Below are positions 1-8,497 of a stretch of 64,000 nucleotides of DNA, piece after piece. This DNA is from Chryseobacterium sp. Marseille-Q5410 (GTDB taxonomy: Bacteria; Bacteroidota; Bacteroidia; Flavobacteriales; Weeksellaceae). The translations under genes were made by a program, and so were the position numbers. The notes below the pieces were generated by a model. That model ran no database searches and was not told where the DNA came from. It was given only the letters and a program-made list of their open reading frames with translations. The stretch covers positions 1 through 64,000 of the forward strand of contig CAMPOT010000002.1 in assembly GCA_946892665.1 (NCBI GenBank), written 5' to 3'. Every line of letters starts with the position of its first letter. Positions within the stretch are counted from its first letter, which is position 1.

Positions 1-15
1 TAAATACAATATTTA

Positions 16-118
<103 letters not shown>

Positions 119-127
119 GTTTTTTTT

Positions 128-162
128 AAATCCTCAATCACATCCGTGGTTGGGGATTTTTG
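128..162 (+). terminator. Rho-independent terminator of the rRNA operon
   Basis: A 12-14 bp stem (128-141 with 146-159, two G-U pairs) has a four-base loop and runs into a T-rich tail. It begins about ten bases after the 5S end, where an rRNA operon terminator belongs. Confidence 0.85.
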
Positions 163-447
163 TTTTATTGGTATTCAAAAATGAGTACAATAGTTGCAGA
201 GATGTGGGGTCCAAAGAGTGTAGTTGATACAAAGGTTCAATATAGAATAAGGATTAGTTTTTAGTATAATCTTCAAACTTCAAGCTTCTTGCTTCCATCA
301 TCCATCATTATAAAAATAGACAACTTGAGTTTCTAGCCGCGATGGGAGCGGCATCCTTTTGTGATGAGCACAGCGAAGAGCAAAAGATACAGCGGACAGC
401 GCGACGAAAATGTCTATCACAATCTCTAAGTCTTGCTCCCACAAATC
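163..447. other. Intergenic spacer between 5S and the Omp85-like gene
   Basis: About 285 bases without a credible gene. An open frame at 342-566 (+) runs through a palindromic repeat and into the antisense of the next gene; its product is compositionally random, so it is rejected. The only structured part is the inverted-repeat element at 334-405. No convincing promoter or tRNA was seen. Confidence 0.6.
334..405. repeat. Imperfect palindromic intergenic repeat element
   Basis: Seen: a left arm (AGCCGCGATGGGAGCGGC, then ATCCTTTTG) and a right arm (CAAAAGATACAGCGGACAGC, then GCGAC) are imperfect inverted repeats around a GC-rich loop at about 362-381. As RNA they can fold into one long hairpin with G-U pairs. 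The GC content is well above the AT-rich surroundings. From memory, similar AGCCCCGATGGAAGCGGCATCC-type elements recur between genes in flavobacterial genomes. Only this copy was found in the window, so repetition is recalled, not observed. Confidence 0.55.
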
Positions 448-2079
448 TTAAAACCTGCTCAGAATTCCCCAATGAATTTTGGTGTCACCAAATTTCACGC
501 TGTTTCCAAATTCATTACCGTTTGAAATTTGGAAAGATATTAAGCCAATCGGCAGAAAGAAATTAAAACCAATTCCGAAGCTGTAAAGCTTAGGTTTCAG
601 TGATAAATTTTTGTTGTGCAACTGTCCATATTGTGCAAATATATCAAAGAATGCTTGGCTTCCGACCAGGTATCGGTATTCCGCACTTCCATAGTAGTAA
701 AAGTCTGCCAACAGTGCATTCTCATTAAATCCTCGGAAGGAATTCCAACCGCCAAATCGCAGCAATTCGTTCGTTACCAATTCGGTTTTCGAATTGATGA
801 ATGCTGTCTCGGCTTTTAAGTTAAGATAATTATTTCCTGAAATGTAGAAATTTCTTTCGCCCAAAAAATATAAATTATTTTGGTTAACGTTGACGTTTTC
901 TTTTGGGTAATTAGTGGAAATGTAGTCCGCTTCGGCGCGAAGTCTTGTTTTATAAAGAAATAATTCCACATCCGATGGCTCATTAAATTCATACCAAAAT
1001 CCAATTCCTTTTTTCCTGAAATCTCTGACTTGCGTATATAGAGAATCCATCACAACTGATGTCTCAAAAGTACCACGAACTCCTATTTTTTGTCTATTGT
1101 TCGCATGCAAGTAGAAACTAGGAAGAAATTTTACATTAGCAAAAGTTGAATCCTGGCGATAAATATTAATATTGATATTTGTGCCTAAATTGGATTTAAA
1201 GAGATAAGGAAGATCAGTTTTTAAATCAAAAGTTTGTCCTTTGTCCGGGTTTCTTTGCCAGAAAACATTCACTGTTTCAAAGGCATTAAACATATTTTTG
1301 AAGTTCACGTTTAAACTTCCGTTGAATGTAAATTTGTTTGAATTGTCATTACCGAAACCTATGATTCCATCGAAGGTGTTTGTTTTTTTCTTGTTCAGAA
1401 ACAGGAAAATTTGAGTAGAATCTTTCTTAAAGAGAGTTTGAGGCGGTTTTTCGAGTATTACAAAGGGATGGTTTTGCATAGAATTATTAATTCTCAAAAA
1501 ATTTTGATCGTCATATTTTTTACCTTGAAATTCTTTTTCAATATTTTTTATAAACCTTTTAGGTACTTTTTCGTAACCTTTTATAACGAAACTGTCAATA
1601 TTCCTTGGATTTCCTTTGATGACGGAAAGCTCTATTTGTGGAATATTATTTTCCATCCGCAGGAATTTAGATTTTACCCGATTGAAAGTAAATCCTTGAT
1701 TGCGATAATTCTCATTAATCACTTTCTTTAAAGAATCGAGATTTTTGGTGAAAAACTGATTTTCTAGTTTGATGTTTTTAGCAAGCTCATCATTAACTTT
1801 CACTAAAACTTCATTGAAGTTTTTGCCTTTATCGAAATAAATTTCCGTTTTGTTTCCATCCTTTTTAACTTTTGTAAGTTGAGTTAAATAATAGTTATTC
1901 TGGGAAAGTGAATCTAAAAATTGGGTCGCGGCTATGGAATCTTTAGCTAAAGTGTTTTTCTGAGTTTGGATATCGATCAACCAAAATTCATGCTGCTGTG
2001 CTTTGCTAAAAACACAAATGAACAGGAAAAGTATGAATATAATTTTTTTCAATAGAAACGTTTCAGATTTGGAACTCAA
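448..2079 (-). CDS. Omp85/BamA-TamA-like outer membrane protein
   Basis: A 543-residue protein with a hydrophobic N-terminal signal (about residues 8-27, ending FSKAQ), a soluble part of about 200 residues that looks like one or more POTRA-type units, and a C-terminal beta-barrel rich in alternating aromatic strands. Near residue 445 it has RFGGWNSFRGF, which matches the RGF/RGY motif on barrel loop 6 of the Omp85 superfamily, and it ends in Phe as outer membrane barrels often do. It is much shorter than BamA (about 800 residues), so a TamA-like or surface-antigen role in outer membrane protein or lipid insertion is more likely than being the essential BamA. It stands alone on the minus strand. 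The first Met was kept; a start nearer the LLKKIIF segment is possible. Confidence 0.8.
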   Translation of the reverse strand: MSSKSETFLLKKIIFILFLFICVFSKAQQHEFWLIDIQTQKNTLAKDSIAATQFLDSLSQNNYYLTQLTKVKKDGNKTEIYFDKGKNFNEVLVKVNDELAKNIKLENQFFTKNLDSLKKVINENYRNQGFTFNRVKSKFLRMENNIPQIELSVIKGNPRNIDSFVIKGYEKVPKRFIKNIEKEFQGKKYDDQNFLRINNSMQNHPFVILEKPPQTLFKKDSTQIFLFLNKKKTNTFDGIIGFGNDNSNKFTFNGSLNVNFKNMFNAFETVNVFWQRNPDKGQTFDLKTDLPYLFKSNLGTNININIYRQDSTFANVKFLPSFYLHANNRQKIGVRGTFETSVVMDSLYTQVRDFRKKGIGFWYEFNEPSDVELFLYKTRLRAEADYISTNYPKENVNVNQNNLYFLGERNFYISGNNYLNLKAETAFINSKTELVTNELLRFGGWNSFRGFNENALLADFYYYGSAEYRYLVGSQAFFDIFAQYGQLHNKNLSLKPKLYSFGIGFNFFLPIGLISFQISNGNEFGNSVKFGDTKIHWGILSRF

Positions 2080-2222
2080 TTTACGGAAGATTATTATATT
2101 TTGAGTGTATTTTTTTATAGTCTATATTGGCTATTTATTTCCTGAGCATTAGTTTTCTTTGGGTTAATAAATTATTTCTTTACCTTTAAGGATTAATAAA
2201 TTTGTCGTGTTTCTATACATTT

Positions 2223-2807
2223 ATGAAGAAAGTAGGTTTGTTTTTTGGGAGTTTTAATCCCATTCATATTGGGCATTTAATTTTAGCAAATTGTATTCTC
2301 GAAAATTCGGATATGGCTGAATTGTGGTTTGTGGTGAGTCCGCAAAATCCTTTTAAAGATAAAAAAACTTTACTCAGCGATCATAACCGACTGGATATGG
2401 TACAGCTTGCTGTCAAAAATTATCCTAAAATGAGGGTTTCGAATGTTGAATTTTCTTTGCCAAAACCGAGTTACACGATCGACACTTTGACGTATTTGAA
2501 AGAGAAGTATCCCGATCATTCATTCGCTTTGATAATGGGCGAAGATAATTTGAAGGGTTTACCAAAATGGAAAAATTCAGATAAGTTGATTGAAAATTAT
2601 CAGATCATTGTTTATCCAAGGCTTTTTGAAGGTGAAAAACAGGAAAAAGAATTTTTGAAGCATGATAATATATCGATGATTAATGCACCAATAATAGAAC
2701 TTTCCGCCACTGAAATCAGAAACATGATTAAAAATGGGAAAAATGTGCGCCCGATGTTGCCACCTGAAGTTTTCGAATATTTGGATGGAAGTAATTTTTA
2801 TAAATGA
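2223..2807 (+). CDS. nadD: Nicotinate-nucleotide adenylyltransferase
   Basis: NadD transfers AMP from ATP to nicotinate mononucleotide, giving deamido-NAD in the cytoplasmic NAD pathway. The 194-residue product opens with KKVGLFFGSFNPIHIGH, containing the GSFNPxHxGH nucleotidyltransferase signature (HIGH at 15-18), and has the second signature SATEIRNMI near residue 170, corresponding to ISxTxIR. Length is normal for the family. A longer frame starts seven codons upstream, but the conserved protein begins at this Met. There is no clear Shine-Dalgarno sequence. A DUF3817 membrane gene follows after 19 bases. The salvage enzyme PncB is encoded separately near 57 kb. Confidence 0.95.
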   Translation: MKKVGLFFGSFNPIHIGHLILANCILENSDMAELWFVVSPQNPFKDKKTLLSDHNRLDMVQLAVKNYPKMRVSNVEFSLPKPSYTIDTLTYLKEKYPDHSFALIMGEDNLKGLPKWKNSDKLIENYQIIVYPRLFEGEKQEKEFLKHDNISMINAPIIELSATEIRNMIKNGKNVRPMLPPEVFEYLDGSNFYK

Positions 2808-2826
2808 AAGATAAAAAATTAAAATA

Positions 2827-3165
2827 ATGAATATTATTGAAAAATATTTCTCACGTTATGCGGACGATAAAGTGATCAAGTGTTTTAAGCAAATCTGCAT
2901 TGCAGAAGCAGTTTCATGGTTTTTCCTATTTACTGCAATGATCTGGATTCGCTATGATCGAGAAGGTTTGTTGCCTACCATTTATATTATTATCATCGGG
3001 AATATCCACGGATTATTTTTTACACTTTATCTTTTAATGATTTTGCCAATACGGAAAATTTATAGATGGGATGATGAGGATACTGTGTTTGCGCTGGTTT
3101 CAGCATTTTTTCCGTTCGCTACGATTTGGATTGAAAAAAAACTAGCCCAGTTTAATAGGGAATAA
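2827..3165 (+). CDS. DUF3817 family small membrane protein
   Basis: 112 residues with three predicted membrane helices (about 29-45, 51-72 and 87-102). The pattern of an acidic/aromatic first helix (AEAVSWFFL), a GNIHGLFFTLYLL segment, the IYRWDDEDT turn and a final helix with FPFATIWIEKKL fits DUF3817, in which a glycine-histidine pair in helix 2 and a PFGTF-like end are typical. Function is unknown for the family. It follows nadD closely and is probably co-transcribed with it, although no functional link is implied. No signal peptide or enzyme motif is visible. Confidence 0.75.
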   Translation: MNIIEKYFSRYADDKVIKCFKQICIAEAVSWFFLFTAMIWIRYDREGLLPTIYIIIIGNIHGLFFTLYLLMILPIRKIYRWDDEDTVFALVSAFFPFATIWIEKKLAQFNRE

Positions 3166-3333
3166 AATTATTTTAAAACATCTACTATATTTTGAAGAGC
3201 ATACATTGCTCTTTTTTTTGTTTTAGTGTAACAAAAAACATATTCCAATTGTCTAATTACATAGCTGTATAAATTTTTCATACTGGTAATCAATCAATTA
3301 TCTTAAAATAATTTAATTATTTAGTACTTTGTA

Positions 3334-3365
3334 TTGCATAATACTAAAATTATAACATATCTTTG
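3334..3365 (+). promoter_or_regulatory. Bacteroidota-type promoter for the TonB plug gene
   Basis: TTG at 3334-3336 and TATCTTTG at 3358-3365 are separated by 21 bases, matching the flavobacterial consensus TTG-N(17-23)-TAnnTTTG. It lies 150 bases before the start codon, leaving a long A-rich leader. Confidence 0.7.
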
Positions 3366-3380
3366 CAATATAAAATTGAT

Positions 3381-3498
3381 AACCAAAAAACTTTTAACCA
3401 AAAAACTAATAACCAAAAAGAAAAGAAGGAAGTAAACCCATAACCAAAACTAATAGCATTAAAACTAATCACCAAAAACTTCCTTCTCTTTCTTTTTT
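3381..3498 (+). repeat. A-rich leader with ACCAAAA direct repeats and a purine/pyrimidine hairpin
   Basis: The 5' leader of the next gene carries five copies of (A/C)ACCAAAA at about 3381, 3397, 3411, 3442 and 3470. GAAGGAAGT at 3425-3433 is perfectly complementary to ACTTCCTTC at 3478-3486, and pairing continues imperfectly on both sides. The second arm is followed by a pyrimidine run ending 17 bases before the ATG. The rest of 3166-3333 is AT-rich with no gene seen. Confidence 0.6.
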
Positions 3499-3514
3499 CC
3501 TAAAATTAAAAACC

Positions 3515-5737
3515 ATGAAAAAATTAATCATCACACTTTCACTTCTTTCAGGATTTGTTGCTTTTGCTCAAGAAAAACCAAAAAAGGATTCAGCCAAAAC
3601 AAAAGACATTCAGGAAGTCGTTGTCTCCAAAAAAGTGTTTCAAAAAAAAGCAGACCGATTGGTTTTTGATGTCGCTGCATCACCTGTTGCAAAAGGAAAT
3701 ACTGCCTTTAACTTGCTTAAAGAAACGCCATTGGTTTCTTCAACCGACGACAAAACCTTGAAAATTGCCGGGAAAAGCAACGCCGTAATTTACATCAACG
3801 GAAAGAGAACCCAGATGAACGCCGATGCAATCGAAGCTCTTTTGAAAAACACTCCCGCTGAAAATATCCAAAAAATAGAAGTCATCACACTTCCTGGAAG
3901 TGAATTTAATGTAGAAAGTTCGGAAGGAATCATCAATATCGTGTTGAAGAAAAAAATGACCGACGGAACCAACGGAAATCTTCGAATGACCAATTATCAG
4001 GGAATCGACAACAGTCAAGCCGCTTCTGCAAGTTTGAATTTTAGAAAAAATAAATGGGCGATCAGTACCAATGTAAACTCCAGAAACCAAATCCGAACTC
4101 AGCAATATGACATGAATAACGGAGATTCTAAAAGCAGCAACAATTCGGTGGGATATGTGAAAAATGGGACTTTCGATTTAGGGGGTTATCTGAATATTGA
4201 TTACGATATTTCCGATAAACAAACCGTGGGATTTTCTTACAACACTTGGTACAGCGAGAATAAAGACACGCAAAGCAACTTTTTCAACACCATTAAATTC
4301 CTGGATAACAACAATATTTGGCAAACGCATTACAACAGAACTCAAAACTTCATGGATTCTCATGACTTGAATAATAATTTCAATGTGAATTACGAAGTAA
4401 AGTTTGGCGACAAGGGGAGCAAGTTAAACTTGAACGCCGCCTATTTGAAATACAATCAAACCGAAAATAACAAAAGCGTTACCTATATAACAGATTCTCA
4501 AAATTTCATAACAAGTTTGGAAGGAAAATTCAATCAAAGAATTCCACAGGATATTGATAATTTTTCGGGAACGGCTGATTTTACAAAGGTTTTTAAAAGT
4601 TTCACTTTAGGCGCGGGTGGAAATTTCAACAAGACAAAAACAGATAACGACACTTATCTTGAAAATTTGGATTTAACCACTGGAAACTATGTGAAAGACC
4701 TCAATCAAAGCAACCACTTTGTTTATGATGAAAATATTTCGGGATTTTATGTGAATGTGGACAAAAATTTCGGTGAGAAATTTTCTACAAAAATCGGGGC
4801 GAGAATGGAATTTACCGACAGTTACGGGCAAATTCTCGGAACCGCGATTGACGTGAAAAGAAAACACCAAAACTTTCTTCCGACTTTAAGTTTGAATTAC
4901 AATATCAATGACAAAAATTCGCTTTCATACTCTTTTACAAGTAGAATGAAAAGACCAAGTTTTTGGGAAATCAACCCCGAAAGAATTTATTTGACCAAAG
5001 TGAATTATGTACAGAATAATCCTTTTGTGAAAGCTTCTTCTGTATTTAATCAAGAGTTGATGTATTTGTTCAACAATGCGTATTTTCTTCAACTTTCAAA
5101 TTCTTACACCAAAGATGCAACGACTCAAGTTCCGCTGCAGCGAACGGTAAACGGAGTTAGCGAGTTGCGATATATCCGTACAAATTATGGAACCGAAAAT
5201 AATTTCAGCGCAAATTTGGGAATGAACAAACAGTTTTTCAAACAAATCTGGAATGTGAATTACACCATTGGAATGCAAATCAACACCTATAAAGGAAGCG
5301 TAAATATGGATCCAATCACTCACGAAATTTTCGATCCTTATGTTGTGGATGGAAGTTTAGTGACCCCATTTTTCCAAGCACAGAATACGATTCGACTTTC
5401 TTCTAAAAAAGACTGGTTTTTGGGTGTGAATTATTTCTATCTCGGAAAAAATAGAATTGATTTGGGAACTTTGAGTCCACTTCAACAACTGGATTTGAAT
5501 GTAAAAAAAATCTGGAACGACTGGACTTTTTCTCTTGATTTAAGAGACGTTTTGAAAACCAACAAAATCATAATTAATGATGTTCAGGCAAGCGGAAAAT
5601 TCAATTCTATCGACCAATATCAAGATTCGAGAAGAGCGACTTTGGCGATTACCTATAATTTTGGAAACCAGAAAATTAAAAAGGCGAGAAACATTGAAGG
5701 TGCAGCAAGCGACATTAAAAACAGAACTGGAAATTAA
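3515..5737 (+). CDS. TonB-dependent receptor-like outer membrane beta-barrel protein
   Basis: A 740-residue outer membrane protein. It has a cleavable signal (MKKLIITLSLLSGFVAFAQ), a short KDIQEVVV segment resembling a TonB-box region, and a plug-like domain at about residues 40-145 with AVIYINGKR, NIQKIEVITLPGSEF and GIINIVLKK. A large barrel follows that resembles the OMP_b-brl_3 family, with many NFNV/YNWN-type strands. It lacks the N-terminal carboxypeptidase-regulatory-like domain often seen in this family. The substrate cannot be told; no SusD-like partner or enzyme lies beside it, so it is not part of a polysaccharide-utilisation locus here. The long repeated leader may carry post-transcriptional control. 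Confidence 0.85.
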   Translation: MKKLIITLSLLSGFVAFAQEKPKKDSAKTKDIQEVVVSKKVFQKKADRLVFDVAASPVAKGNTAFNLLKETPLVSSTDDKTLKIAGKSNAVIYINGKRTQMNADAIEALLKNTPAENIQKIEVITLPGSEFNVESSEGIINIVLKKKMTDGTNGNLRMTNYQGIDNSQAASASLNFRKNKWAISTNVNSRNQIRTQQYDMNNGDSKSSNNSVGYVKNGTFDLGGYLNIDYDISDKQTVGFSYNTWYSENKDTQSNFFNTIKFLDNNNIWQTHYNRTQNFMDSHDLNNNFNVNYEVKFGDKGSKLNLNAAYLKYNQTENNKSVTYITDSQNFITSLEGKFNQRIPQDIDNFSGTADFTKVFKSFTLGAGGNFNKTKTDNDTYLENLDLTTGNYVKDLNQSNHFVYDENISGFYVNVDKNFGEKFSTKIGARMEFTDSYGQILGTAIDVKRKHQNFLPTLSLNYNINDKNSLSYSFTSRMKRPSFWEINPERIYLTKVNYVQNNPFVKASSVFNQELMYLFNNAYFLQLSNSYTKDATTQVPLQRTVNGVSELRYIRTNYGTENNFSANLGMNKQFFKQIWNVNYTIGMQINTYKGSVNMDPITHEIFDPYVVDGSLVTPFFQAQNTIRLSSKKDWFLGVNYFYLGKNRIDLGTLSPLQQLDLNVKKIWNDWTFSLDLRDVLKTNKIIINDVQASGKFNSIDQYQDSRRATLAITYNFGNQKIKKARNIEGAASDIKNRTGN

Positions 5738-5782
5738 TTTTAACTGAAAATATTTCTCATACCTTTCTATATTAAATTGTTG

Positions 5783-5816
5783 AAATCGGCGTTTTGAAAA
5801 AAGCGCTGATTTTTTC
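5783..5816 (+). terminator. Rho-independent terminator after the TonB plug gene
   Basis: AAATCGGCG (5783-5791) pairs with CGCTGATTT (5804-5812) through one G-U pair, followed by a T run to 5815. It lies between convergent genes. Confidence 0.7.
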
Positions 5817-5850
5817 AATAGGCTTGATGATTAAATGAGGCGGTATAAAA

Positions 5851-6885
5851 TTAAACCTCAGCGATTTTTTTTGGTTTCTTCCAAATAAAGCCGTCCAACA
5901 AATAATGGGTGAGTTGCGGAACGGTAAGCAATGGAACCAGCAACATTTGCCAATCTCCAGATAACGAGAAATTAGAGAAAGAAATGTGCTCTTTCCAAAC
6001 AAAAGTTTCCCATAGAAATTCTTCTGAAAAAGCGATGACCAAAAGAATCCCAATAAACATAAGAACTCCGATTCCTGATTTGAATACGGAAAGTTTTTTT
6101 AGATAAGCATCATCTTTTTTCTCAATCTCGTTCAGATAAATTAGGGTGATATACGGAATTCCATGCGAAACGACATTGAGAAAAGTAAAAATCAAATCGT
6201 TATTAAAGTATACAATTCCGAAATACCATGACAGAAAAGTATCGATAATCACTGCATTTTTTGGGATGTTGAATTCCTTAAATTTCACAAAAACCGCCAC
6301 AGTTTTCAAAATCCAAACAGCTAGAATTAAAAAATATAGAAAGGTGATTACAGGAATGTAGTTGGGAAGTTTTCCCATCCAATTGAACTCATCTTCTACA
6401 AACCAATTGAATTTTCTCGGTGTTCCAAACCAATAAAGCATCGGGAAAATTGTGGCGGCGTAAATTGCGGCGGTGTCAATTTTTTTATGAAGGTTGTTGG
6501 GTTCAAATCTTGCGTAAAGCCGCATAAAACCATATTGCTGTCTAATAAAATGATAGACTGCAACCAGCGCTAAAGCCGACCAGAAAATCAAACTTCCTAA
6601 TTGGTAGAACATAATTCCTAAAACCAAACTCAATATTGGAATGGTGAGGTAGAGTTTTTTGCGTTTTTCAAATTCTTGTTTTACGAAATAGGTTTTGAAA
6701 AGGGTAGAGTAAACATGCGCCACATCAACGAAGACAATCAAAAAAAGCCACGTGAAAAAACTGTATTTTTCATTGAGTTCCATCAAGGTATCTTGAAAAA
6801 GAAAAACCGTTGCCAAGACCAAAAATGGCGGCGAAAGGATAAAGAGCGAATCCGTTTTGGCGTTATTAATCCACGGTTGTTTCAT
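5851..6885 (-). CDS. Polytopic membrane protein of unknown function, last gene of the polyamine-type operon
   Basis: I do not recognise this 344-residue protein with confidence. It has about nine hydrophobic segments. Intramembrane or membrane-edge histidines and polar residues fall in short motifs: DVAHVYST (about 53-60), YHFIRQQYGF (about 115-124), VSHGIPYIT (about 240) and LTHYLLDGFIWK near the C terminus. Scattered conserved-looking histidines at helix ends resemble the metal-binding layout of membrane oxygenases such as Brp/Blh carotenoid cleavage enzymes, but this is only an analogy. Its start overlaps the stop of the FAD oxidoreductase gene by four bases (ATGA), so it is translationally coupled to a redox enzyme. 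That context suggests a membrane-embedded partner or a lipid-modifying enzyme. Confidence 0.6.
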   Translation of the reverse strand: MKQPWINNAKTDSLFILSPPFLVLATVFLFQDTLMELNEKYSFFTWLFLIVFVDVAHVYSTLFKTYFVKQEFEKRKKLYLTIPILSLVLGIMFYQLGSLIFWSALALVAVYHFIRQQYGFMRLYARFEPNNLHKKIDTAAIYAATIFPMLYWFGTPRKFNWFVEDEFNWMGKLPNYIPVITFLYFLILAVWILKTVAVFVKFKEFNIPKNAVIIDTFLSWYFGIVYFNNDLIFTFLNVVSHGIPYITLIYLNEIEKKDDAYLKKLSVFKSGIGVLMFIGILLVIAFSEEFLWETFVWKEHISFSNFSLSGDWQMLLVPLLTVPQLTHYLLDGFIWKKPKKIAEV

Positions 6886-8471
6886 GTTTTCAACATTTGT
6901 TTTGCGGCGTTTGTTCCTTGATGAAATGCTTCTTCAAAAATAGAAATTCCCGATAAATCAGTATGTGCAAAAAATATTTTTCCGATAATATTTTTCCTCG
7001 CTTTTTCTGCTTCTTTCCCAAAAATTTGGTTCGGAATAGGCGAAATCATCGCATGTCCCAATTTATGAAACTGAATTTCCAACAGATAGTCTTCAATTAA
7101 AGGATGGGCGATTTTCAGTTCGTCTAAAACTAATTTTTTCAGTTCATTTTCTTTGAGATTAAACAGGTTTCGGCGTGCTTTTTTTAGATCTTTTTCAGAG
7201 AAACTTCTGTAATAAGTAATTACTTTTTCGCCCAGATTTTGGTTCAGGTTTTGGTGTTGGTCGTAAATATAGCCTAAACCTTCTGCACCATAAATTACGT
7301 TATCCCACGCTAATTCCTCTTCTCCACCAAATTCATTTTTTAATGTTAAAGTCGCCAAAAGCCAAGGAACATATTGGAAATTTTTGAAATTTCTATCTTT
7401 AAGGAGATGCTGGTTCACAAATTGAGGTGTCGCAAAAAGTACTTTTTCAGCAATGATTTTTTTTGAAATCTTTTTAGAATTATCAAAAGCCAAAACTTCC
7501 ACTTTTTCATTATTTTCTACGGAAAAAACCAAATGATTTGTCAGCTTTTTGTCTTCTGTAAATCTTTCCAAATGTTTTGCGAGCTTCGCATTTCCTTCTG
7601 GCCAAGTAAAAACCTGGTCGGTTCTGTTGGTTGCCCAATTATTTTTTCTTCCGGCGAAATAATGAATTCCCGCCCAAGCTGAAACGTATTGAATTCCCAA
7701 ACCGTAATCATCTTTGCAGGAATAATCGAGCAACCAAAGCAATTCTTCGGATTTGAACTTATTTTTGGAAAGCCAATCTGCAAAAGTGAGTTCATCAAGA
7801 TTTTTTCCATCATCACTCGATTTGTTGAGCGGAATATCAAACCAATATTTTCCTAAAGCGTCTTTTTTGGTTCGGAATTCATCCATCATTTTAAAGAAGA
7901 TTTCAATTTCTTTTTTCGTTTCCTCCGAAATTCCTTTCAACGGAACCAAATCATTTTGCCAAGAATTTTTAAAGAAAATCCGTTCTTCTTTTGGGAAAGT
8001 TAATTGATAGTCGTCCAAAATAGGCAATCCGTTTTCATCGTCGCCGAGATACATTTTACATTCTCGCAAAAATTCAATAATTTCCGTGTCTTCTTTATTT
8101 GGAATTGGCAAATAATGCGCTCCCAAAGGAAATTTCGAAAATTTGTTTTCGCCGTTTGAGGAATTTCCACCCAAGTGATTTTCAAGTTCTACCATCAAAA
8201 AATCGTCTTCGCCATGTTTTTTAAAATGTCGAGCCGCAGAAAGTCCTGAAATTCCACCGCCAACAATTAGATATTTTGTTTTGATTTCTTCAGTCGGTTG
8301 CGGGAAATTTTTCGCCCAAAGTTGATGGCCTAAAACATGATCGGTTCCCGTGACTTTTAATAGAAGTGATTTTGCTTTCTGTTCGCAATACTGAAAAAAA
8401 GGTAAAAAAAGACCTGCCCAAAACAGCATGGACAAAAAATTTCTGCGTGAAATTTGATTTTCCTTTTTCAT
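6882..8471 (-). CDS. FAD-dependent amine-oxidase-like oxidoreductase with Tat-type signal
   Basis: 529 residues. The N terminus holds ISRRNFL followed by a hydrophobic stretch (about residues 8-27), a twin-arginine signal. After it comes YLIVGGGISGLSAARHF (about 68-84), a GxGxxG dinucleotide-binding motif, then VELENHLGGNS, the acidic end of the FAD Rossmann fold. The C-terminal FFAHTDLSGISIFEEAFHQG matches the second FAD-contacting segment of the flavin amine oxidase fold. It sits between an aminopropyltransferase-like gene (26 bases upstream) and a polytopic membrane protein (four-base overlap). An exported flavoenzyme acting on an amine or lipid made by the operon is the natural inference. 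No substrate-defining residues can be named. A phytoene-desaturase-like activity is an alternative. Confidence 0.75.
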   Translation of the reverse strand: MKKENQISRRNFLSMLFWAGLFLPFFQYCEQKAKSLLLKVTGTDHVLGHQLWAKNFPQPTEEIKTKYLIVGGGISGLSAARHFKKHGEDDFLMVELENHLGGNSSNGENKFSKFPLGAHYLPIPNKEDTEIIEFLRECKMYLGDDENGLPILDDYQLTFPKEERIFFKNSWQNDLVPLKGISEETKKEIEIFFKMMDEFRTKKDALGKYWFDIPLNKSSDDGKNLDELTFADWLSKNKFKSEELLWLLDYSCKDDYGLGIQYVSAWAGIHYFAGRKNNWATNRTDQVFTWPEGNAKLAKHLERFTEDKKLTNHLVFSVENNEKVEVLAFDNSKKISKKIIAEKVLFATPQFVNQHLLKDRNFKNFQYVPWLLATLTLKNEFGGEEELAWDNVIYGAEGLGYIYDQHQNLNQNLGEKVITYYRSFSEKDLKKARRNLFNLKENELKKLVLDELKIAHPLIEDYLLEIQFHKLGHAMISPIPNQIFGKEAEKARKNIIGKIFFAHTDLSGISIFEEAFHQGTNAAKQMLKT

Positions 8472-8497
8472 TGATTGCCTGAAGAATTACCACATTT

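Noticed and set aside
334..405. Prophage or integration attachment site beside 5S
   Set aside because: No integrase, direct repeat pair or phage gene is present nearby.
342..566. Open frame of 74 codons after the 5S gene
   Set aside because: It runs through the palindromic repeat and then antisense to the conserved Omp85-like C terminus; no protein-like pattern.
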